From Planctomycetaceae bacterium (GTDB taxonomy: Bacteria > Planctomycetota > UBA1135 > GCA-002686595): a DNA stretch of 19,869 bases. The DNA lies in assembly GCA_013360535.1 (NCBI GenBank), contig JABWBL010000009.1, forward strand, positions 1 to 19,869, written 5' to 3'. The notes below the pieces were generated by a model, which was not told the origin of the DNA, did not search any database, and saw only the letters and a program-made list of their open reading frames with translations. Of the stretch, positions 15,278-19,869 are shown piece by piece. Made by a program: the position numbers and the translations under genes. Position 1 is the first letter of the stretch, and each line of letters begins with the position of its first letter.

Positions 15278-17269
15278 GTGCGCAACGTTCCCGTGATCTT
15301 GCGCTGGGTGTTCGCGCTGACGTTGTTGGTGGCGGCAGGCGTGTACGCGGTGAGCGGCGACGAGCGGGAGCAGTTGTCGGCGGCGCAGGTGGAGAGCGAG
15401 GAGGTGGTCGCCGTCGAGACGCGGGCCCCTCGAGCGACGCAGCGCCAGCTGGAGGTCGAGAACGAGCGGGTCGAGATCGCGGTGGCGCAGGTCGAACGGA
15501 TCGAGGCTCGCGAGGTTTGGGACGTGTCGGTGCGCGTCGAGGAGGCGACAGGCGCGGCGCTCGCGGTCGACGAAGGCAGCGTGACGTTCGTGCTGGCCGA
15601 GCGCGGCGGATTCGAACATCGGGTGACGGGGCGGGTCGAGGCGGGGCGTTGGAGCGCCGAGCTTCCTTGCGAGGGAGCGGAGGTAGTCTCGGTCGAGCTG
15701 TGGGCCGCGCGTGTAGGGGGACGTCGCTTCGTCGAGGCCGCGGTGCGCGGGGGATTCGAGCCGCGCTTCGATGGCACGGACGTGCTCGTGCTGCGACCGG
15801 CGCCGGAGACGCTGGTGCGCGTGATCGATCCGCGGACGCGGGAGCTCGCGAGCGCGGCGGAACTGCTCATCTCGACGCCCATGGCGGCCGGAGGTTTCTA
15901 CCGGATCTCGCTCGGATTCCAGATGACGGGAGAGCCCGTGCGCATCGACGAGCTCGGCGTGCGGGAGCTCGACGAGTCGCGCCACGCGCTCGTCCATGCC
16001 GTGATCGACGGCGTGGGGGAAGTGGAGGAGCTGGTCGAGCTCGGCTCAGGACGAGTGTACGAGCTGCGACCCGAACGCAGCGGTTCGGTGCGGGTGCTCT
16101 GGCATCGGCCGGCGGACTTCTGGCCGCGGGATGCGGTGCTGGTCGTGCGGCCGACGAAGCTCGCGAGTGCGCCGGAAGCGGGGAGCGACGGCGGCACGCG
16201 CCAGATCAAGCTGGGCGCCCGGTATTCCGCGAGCGGCAGCTGGCGTCATCGTGAGGCGCCGCCCGATGGGCCGTGGCGCGAGGACGTCGGGTTCCTGGCC
16301 GACGGCGAGTACCTCGCGGAGATCGTCGCCGCGCCGATCGACTCGACCGGGCTCGTGACGCTCGGGAGCAAGCGCTTCGTCGTCGCGGGTACCGATGCGC
16401 TCGAAGTGGTGATCGAGACCGCGCCACGTGAGTCGGACCCGTGGAGGTTGCTGCGGATCGAGCTCGAGCTGCCAGCGGGCGTCGAAGCGAGCGAGCTCGC
16501 GGCCGGCCTCAGGCCCGTCGATGGGGGCGGGCAGGCCTACTTCAAGTTCATGCCGGTCGTTGCGGACCGAATGCGTTTCGCGACGGCGCTGGTGTTGCGC
16601 GGCCGCCACGAGTTCGCGCTTTCCCAACCGCTGCCGTTCGTCACCACGATCGACGTGACTCGTTGTCCCGAGCATGTCGAGCGGGTCGCGCTGTCCACGT
16701 TGCTCGAGTACCGCGTTCGCTTCCGGCATGCTGCCTCGGGCCAGGACATCGAATTGCACGGCGGAAACGTGGCGTGGCGCATGCGCGGCAGCACGTTGTT
16801 CGATACGAGCGAGTGGCCCGCGGTCGAGGATCCCCAGCTCGCCGGAGCGTCGACGCGAATCCTCGCGCCAGAAGCGATCGAGCTTCGCCTCCACCCGAGT
16901 GGCGCTTGGACGCTCGCCGATGGAGAGTGGGTGCCGCTCACTGGCGGCGGGGACCAGTTGGTGTCCGTGCGGTTGAAGCCGTCGATCGTGGTGCGCGTGA
17001 GCACGCGCGACGACCTCCACAACCTGAGCGCGCTCGTTCAGCCCTGGGTGCGCCGGCTCGAGCAGGGAACCTGGATGGAGCTTCCAGGATTGTGGTCGTC
17101 CTGGGACACGGACCCGTTGCAGGAGTTCGAAGGCTGGTTGCCATTCGAGGGCGAATTCGTGCTCGACCTGCGCTGCGACGAGGACGTGCTGCCGTTGCAG
17201 CAGCGCCGCGGCGCGCTGCATGTCGATCAGCGGGCCACCTTCGACTTCGAGCTCGTGCGCGCGCGCTGA
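15278..17269 (+). CDS. Array paralogue P7: diverged last member (663 aa)
   Basis: The GTG start gives VRNVPVILRW, equivalent to the MRNFPxSLRR of earlier copies, with a hydrophobic segment at about residues 9-26. This match and the conserved element 7 bases upstream justify GTG over longer in-frame starts inside P6. A charged, possibly helical linker rich in Glu, Val and Arg covers about 30-75. The first module holds AELPCEGAEVVSVEL, equivalent to ELPFVAED of type A. The following module contains VIDPRTREL and an LGSGRVYELRPE segment like the GSGETHVVRL strand. FLADGEYLAEI replaces GLxPGxY, and the final module ends in ELVRAR. The VWFPEPG motif is no longer recognisable. No catalytic motif is visible and the function is unknown. 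It is the last gene of the run, followed within 13 bases by a hairpin. Confidence 0.82.
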   Translation: MRNVPVILRWVFALTLLVAAGVYAVSGDEREQLSAAQVESEEVVAVETRAPRATQRQLEVENERVEIAVAQVERIEAREVWDVSVRVEEATGAALAVDEGSVTFVLAERGGFEHRVTGRVEAGRWSAELPCEGAEVVSVELWAARVGGRRFVEAAVRGGFEPRFDGTDVLVLRPAPETLVRVIDPRTRELASAAELLISTPMAAGGFYRISLGFQMTGEPVRIDELGVRELDESRHALVHAVIDGVGEVEELVELGSGRVYELRPERSGSVRVLWHRPADFWPRDAVLVVRPTKLASAPEAGSDGGTRQIKLGARYSASGSWRHREAPPDGPWREDVGFLADGEYLAEIVAAPIDSTGLVTLGSKRFVVAGTDALEVVIETAPRESDPWRLLRIELELPAGVEASELAAGLRPVDGGGQAYFKFMPVVADRMRFATALVLRGRHEFALSQPLPFVTTIDVTRCPEHVERVALSTLLEYRVRFRHAASGQDIELHGGNVAWRMRGSTLFDTSEWPAVEDPQLAGASTRILAPEAIELRLHPSGAWTLADGEWVPLTGGGDQLVSVRLKPSIVVRVSTRDDLHNLSALVQPWVRRLEQGTWMELPGLWSSWDTDPLQEFEGWLPFEGEFVLDLRCDEDVLPLQQRRGALHVDQRATFDFELVRAR

Positions 17270-17281
17270 CGGGGCGCGTCA

Positions 17282-17307
17282 GAGACCGTGAGGACACTCA
17301 CGGTCTC
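17282..17307 (+). terminator. Hairpin at the end of the array
   Basis: A perfect 11-bp inverted repeat (17282-17292 with 17297-17307) with a GACA loop begins 13 bases after the P7 stop. There is no T-run after it on the + strand, so it may be a U-less or Rho-aided terminator, or an RNA 3'-end stabiliser. Its position between convergent genes supports a 3'-end role. Confidence 0.6.
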
Positions 17308-17345
17308 GCCGCCCGGCGCCGCCAGGCGACGGCGCAACGAGCATC

Positions 17346-17383
17346 CTGAGAGTTCGTACTCCCATTTCTTCACGAACTCTCAG
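17346..17383 (-). terminator. Hairpin overlapping the helicase stop codon
   Basis: A perfect 12-bp inverted repeat (17346-17357 with 17372-17383) encloses a 14-base loop. The TGA stop of the minus-strand helicase (17382-17380) is inside one arm. It is symmetric, so it could serve transcripts from either side; no T-run follows in either direction. Confidence 0.5.
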
Positions 17384-18660
17384 CCGAGCTCGAGCTGGCG
17401 GCGGGCGTCGACTTCGTCGCGGTTGATGAGTTCGATGGCGGAGCCGAGGCGCTCGAAGACGTCCCAGTCGGGGTCGATGGCGCGGCGGACTTCGCGCATG
17501 AGCTGGATCGCCATGCGCAGCGTGCGGCAGACGTCGCCGGGGCTGGCTTCGGTGAACTCGGGCAGCTCGTCGATGCTCGCGCCGTTGCACCAGGCGATCA
17601 CGGCGCGCGTGAGGCCGAAGTCGGGCTCCTTGACGAGGTCGGGGACGCCGTGGTGGAGCTCGAGTTGGGTGACGCGGTGAATCGTCTGGGCGACGTGCTT
17701 GCGGACGTTGGCGTACATCGTGTTGGGCTGCTGGCCACCGCCGCCGCGGAAGCGCTCCTGGTGGATCAGCGCGACGAACACGATCGCGAGCGCCTCGGCG
17801 CCGAGCGTCTCGAGGGCGCCGTGGTAGAGGAGTTCGGTGACCTGCAGCTCGAAGCCGTTGATCACGCGCGCGATCTTGCCGCGCGCGGTGAGCGTCTCGG
17901 GAGGCTCGAGATACCCCAGGTCCTCGAGCACACGCAGGTGCGCGTCGACGACCTCGTCCTGGCGGCGGCGGTTGCGCGCCTGCGCCGAGGGTGAGCCCGA
18001 GCGGTGCTGGAAGCGGTTGAAGCTCTTTTCCCAGGCCTCGTGCACGCGCGCGCGGCCGAGCGACGGCACGAGGTGCAGCAGGCTCGAGTAGGAGAGCTGG
18101 AAGCGGCTCATCACCGGCTCGGGATTGCCACCGAGGATCTTCTCGAGCGGAGCTTCGGTGAGCGCACGCCCGTGCAGCACCGAATACACGAGCCCCTCGT
18201 CGTCGATGCCCTGCCGTCCCGCGCGACCGGCCATCTGCATGTACTCGCGCGCGCGCAGCCAGGTCATCTCGACGCCGTTGAACTTCTCGAGCGCGTGGAA
18301 GATCACCGTGCGCGCGGGCATGTTGATGCCGAGCGCGAAGGTCTCCGTCGTGAAGAGCAGCTTGAGCAGCCCCGACGTGAACATGCGCTCGACGAGCTCC
18401 TTGTGGATCGGGAGCACGCCGGCGTGGTGGAAGCCGATGCCGCGCCGGCCCATGGAGAGCAGCTGGCCGTCGAGTTCGTTGAGTCCCAGCTGGAACGACT
18501 CGAGCAGCTCCTTCTGCAACGCGAGCATCTGTGCCGCTTCGGCCGGGCTGAGCAGGTTGCGGCGGGAGGCGCGCTCGGCGAGCCGCTCGCAGTCCTTGCG
18601 GCTGAAGGCGAACACGAGCGCGGGCAGGAGGCGCCTGTCCTGGATCTCGTCGATCAGCAC
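17380..18660 (-). CDS. Ski2-like DExH-box RNA helicase, C-terminal half only
   Basis: The 426 residues carry the second RecA-like domain and C-terminal region of an SF2 Ski2/Mtr4-type helicase. Motif IV is LPALVFAFSRKDCERLA near the start, motif V is TTETFALGINMPART, and motif VI is QMAGRAGRQG. The later part (GYLEPPETLTARGKIAR, then a helical segment to the end) resembles the winged-helix and DSHCT-like C-terminus of bacterial relatives. Full-length family members are about twice as long. The ATP-binding Walker A and DExH motifs of the first RecA domain are missing, so this fragment cannot be an active helicase on its own. The frame stays open beyond 18660, but the sequence there is antisense to an M20 gene, so the protein really breaks at about 18660-18690. 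GTG 18660 is simply the first available start, not a convincing one. Confidence 0.85.
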   Translation of the reverse strand: MLIDEIQDRRLLPALVFAFSRKDCERLAERASRRNLLSPAEAAQMLALQKELLESFQLGLNELDGQLLSMGRRGIGFHHAGVLPIHKELVERMFTSGLLKLLFTTETFALGINMPARTVIFHALEKFNGVEMTWLRAREYMQMAGRAGRQGIDDEGLVYSVLHGRALTEAPLEKILGGNPEPVMSRFQLSYSSLLHLVPSLGRARVHEAWEKSFNRFQHRSGSPSAQARNRRRQDEVVDAHLRVLEDLGYLEPPETLTARGKIARVINGFELQVTELLYHGALETLGAEALAIVFVALIHQERFRGGGGQQPNTMYANVRKHVAQTIHRVTQLELHHGVPDLVKEPDFGLTRAVIAWCNGASIDELPEFTEASPGDVCRTLRMAIQLMREVRRAIDPDWDVFERLGSAIELINRDEVDARRQLELG

Positions 18661-19289
18661 CTCGGTCGCCAGCGCCGGGTCCGGCGGTCGCGGGCCGCGG
18701 TCGCGCCCTCGGCCAGCATGTCCACCGCGGTGGCGGCCAGGGCCTTGGCCAGCGTCACGGAGACCAGGACAGGATCGGCGATCTCGTCGTCGGCCCCGTG
18801 CGAGGTACCGCGCGAGCCGCCCACGTAGGGGTGCAGGGCCGGCATGACCTGCGAGAGGTCGCCCATGTCGGTGGAGCTGGTGCGGTGCGCCTGCACCTTG
18901 ACGTGCTCGGCGCCGACGAGGCCGGCGGCGACCTCCTTGAAGCGTGCGGTCGTGATGGGATCGCAGGCCAGCGGCATGTAGCCGGGCAGCGTCTCGATCT
19001 CGACCGTCGCGCCCAGCGCCAGCGCCCCGGCGCGCAGCGCCCGGTCCACCTTGCGATCGGCGTCGGCGATCGCCTCCAGCGTCTTGCCGCGCACGAACGT
19101 CTCCAGGCGCACGTCGGCCGGGATGACGTTCACCTGCGAGCCGCCGTGGGTGATGATCGGGTGGACGCGGATCGTGTCCTCGTCGCGGAAGGTCTCGCGC
19201 ACCGCGTTGATGGCCATGAGGCCGATCTGCGTCGCCACGATCGGCAGCGCGAGGCGCAGGTTCTCGCGGACCTCGGCGAGCACGGGCAC
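18654..19289 (-). CDS. M20-family amidohydrolase C-terminal fragment behind a MATE-like N-terminus (chimeric)
   Basis: From about residue 30 the sequence is an M20-type amidohydrolase (aminoacylase-like): ETFRDEDTIRVHPIIT, GGSQVNVIPADVR, DRALRAGALALGA, then STDMGDLSQVMP, HPYVGG and TSHGADDEIADP. This covers the dimerisation domain and the last part of the catalytic domain. The N-terminal half with most metal ligands is absent, so no activity is expected. Residues 1 to about 23 (ENLRLALPIVATQIGLMAIN) instead resemble the first helix of a MATE-family multidrug exporter. The GTG start at 19289 is 2 bases after the permease stop, with AAGGA upstream, suggesting translational coupling of the original downstream gene. 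The C-terminus (about 18654-18680) runs into helicase-derived sequence, where the stop codon is found. It is best read as pieces of two genes joined by rearrangement or assembly error. Confidence 0.7.
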   Translation of the reverse strand: MPVLAEVRENLRLALPIVATQIGLMAINAVRETFRDEDTIRVHPIITHGGSQVNVIPADVRLETFVRGKTLEAIADADRKVDRALRAGALALGATVEIETLPGYMPLACDPITTARFKEVAAGLVGAEHVKVQAHRTSSTDMGDLSQVMPALHPYVGGSRGTSHGADDEIADPVLVSVTLAKALAATAVDMLAEGATAARDRRTRRWRPRC

Positions 19290-19291
19290 GG

Positions 19292-19869
19292 TCAGCCGTC
19301 CTTCTCGGCCACGTGCCACCGGCCGAGGTAGAGCCGGGCGCCGACGCCGACCGCCGAGAACAGGCAGAGCCCGAGCAACGTCGAGCAGAACACCGCGCCG
19401 AACAGCAGCGCCGTGAGGAGCTCCCGGTAGGCCGACATCACCACGATGCCGAGCCCCGGCCGCCCCTCGGCGAAGCCGGCCACGAACTCGCCCACGATGG
19501 CGCCGATCACCGAGAGACCGGACGCGACGCGGAGCCCCGTGGCGATGGAGAGCGCCGCCGACGGGAGCTCGAGCGACACGAGGCGACGCCACCGCGAAGA
19601 TCCATAGAGAGTGAATAGATCGTGCAGCGCCGGGTCGACCGAGCGCAGCCCGCTCAGGGTGGCGGCGACGACCGGGAACAAGGAGACGATGAACGCCGAA
19701 GCCGTGACCGCCTTCGGGCCGTTGCCGAACCACACCACCAGCAGCGGCGCGATGGCGACGATGGGCACGGTCTGCAGGAGCAGGGCGTACGGGTAGAAGC
19801 CCCGCTCGAGCAGCCGCGACCGGGAGAGCAGGACCGCGAGCGCGACGCCGACCGAGGCCGACGCGAGGA
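19292..19869 (-). CDS. ABC transporter permease, SsuC/ThiX-like (partial, N-terminus beyond right edge)
   Basis: The 192 visible residues match the BPD_transp_1 permease family of nitrate/sulfonate/taurine or thiamine-precursor importers. They include FYPYALLLQTVPIVAIAPLL with VVWFGNG, the EAA-type loop region around LYGSSRWRRLVSLELPSA, and GAIVGEFVAGFAEGRPGLG. Several hydrophobic membrane segments are evident and the C-terminus is complete (GRWHVAEKDG). The protein would form the inner-membrane channel, working with an ATPase and a periplasmic binding protein that are not in view. The substrate cannot be told from the permease alone. The open frame continues to the window edge, so GTG 19768 is internal, not the start. 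The next gene starts 2 bases after the stop, indicating an operon. Confidence 0.88.
   Translation of the reverse strand, partial: LASASVGVALAVLLSRSRLLERGFYPYALLLQTVPIVAIAPLLVVWFGNGPKAVTASAFIVSLFPVVAATLSGLRSVDPALHDLFTLYGSSRWRRLVSLELPSAALSIATGLRVASGLSVIGAIVGEFVAGFAEGRPGLGIVVMSAYRELLTALLFGAVFCSTLLGLCLFSAVGVGARLYLGRWHVAEKDG

Larger units (their letters stand above)
2084..17269 (+). repeat. Tandem array of eight paralogous modular beta-sandwich genes
   Basis: Seven complete genes plus one partial copy lie head to tail on one strand. All share a GLxPGxY/H motif near the middle, a PGxYxLxVxG-like motif, and a C-terminal module ending in a hydrophobic LV followed by two residues and a terminal Arg. 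Two subtypes can be seen. Type A (P0, P1, P4) has FVAED in its first module and an RR-xxx-W motif. Type B (P2, P3, P5) has W(K/R)V(K/R)(V/I)EGLP. P6 and P7 are the most diverged. The pattern indicates repeated tandem duplication. Spacers are 30-50 bases and share sequence too. Confidence 0.85.

Noticed and set aside
2084..17269. Phase-variation tracts, CRISPR repeats or insertion sequences that could explain the array
   Set aside because: No homopolymer or short tandem repeats, no regularly spaced short repeats, and no transposase or terminal inverted repeats were seen among the paralogues.
18004..18828. Plus-strand open frame of 274 codons opposite the helicase and M20 fragment
   Set aside because: It spans the suspected join and has a Glu/Arg/Leu-rich composition typical of an antisense frame; the minus strand shows real helicase motifs.
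19290..19733. Extending the M20 frame upstream to 19733
   Set aside because: The extension overlaps the ABC permease in another frame, reads as Arg/Gly-rich filler, and the permease frame has clear family motifs. GTG 19289 right after the permease stop is the likely original start.

Overview
This is a high-GC bacterial window, about two thirds G+C. Its core is a head-to-tail array of related, poorly characterised envelope proteins on the + strand (about 2.08 to 17.27 kb). Seven complete paralogues of 540 to 697 residues are separated by only 30 to 50 bases. An eighth, incomplete copy forms the 3' half of an FHA-domain gene at the left edge. Each complete copy begins with a hydrophobic signal or anchor (two are clear lipoproteins). 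An acidic or low-complexity linker follows, then several beta-sandwich modules that repeat a PG-x-Y/H motif. One module looks like the carboxypeptidase-regulatory (transthyretin-like) fold, and most copies end with a VWFPEPGxYEL-type module. The style resembles the large families of carboxypeptidase-regulatory-like proteins in Planctomycetota. That taxonomic reading is inference.

Layout: a Ser/Thr protein kinase (minus, runs off the left edge); an intrinsic terminator; a small four-helix membrane protein (minus); a divergent gap; an FHA domain fused to a paralogue C-terminal half (plus); paralogues P1 to P7 (plus); two hairpins in the convergent gap; the C-terminal half of a Ski2-like DExH helicase (minus); an M20 amidohydrolase fragment (minus); and an ABC-transporter permease (minus, runs off the right edge).

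Two things stand out. First, every complete paralogue is preceded by a short conserved YATCG element 2 to 12 bases before its start codon. In three spacers this sits exactly 17 bases after TTGACA/TTGACC. This looks like a promoter for each gene giving near-leaderless messages, and Shine-Dalgarno sequences are mostly absent. Second, the window has at least three abrupt joins where one gene family changes into another within a few codons: about 2075-2090 (FHA to paralogue), 18655-18690 (helicase to M20) and 19200-19223 (M20 to a MATE-like N-terminus). The kinase and FHA segment looks myxobacterial, the array planctomycetal, and the right end belongs to yet other bacteria. The simplest explanation is a mosaic or chimeric contig, though real rearrangement cannot be excluded from sequence alone. 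A functional link between the kinase/FHA genes and the array should therefore not be assumed.
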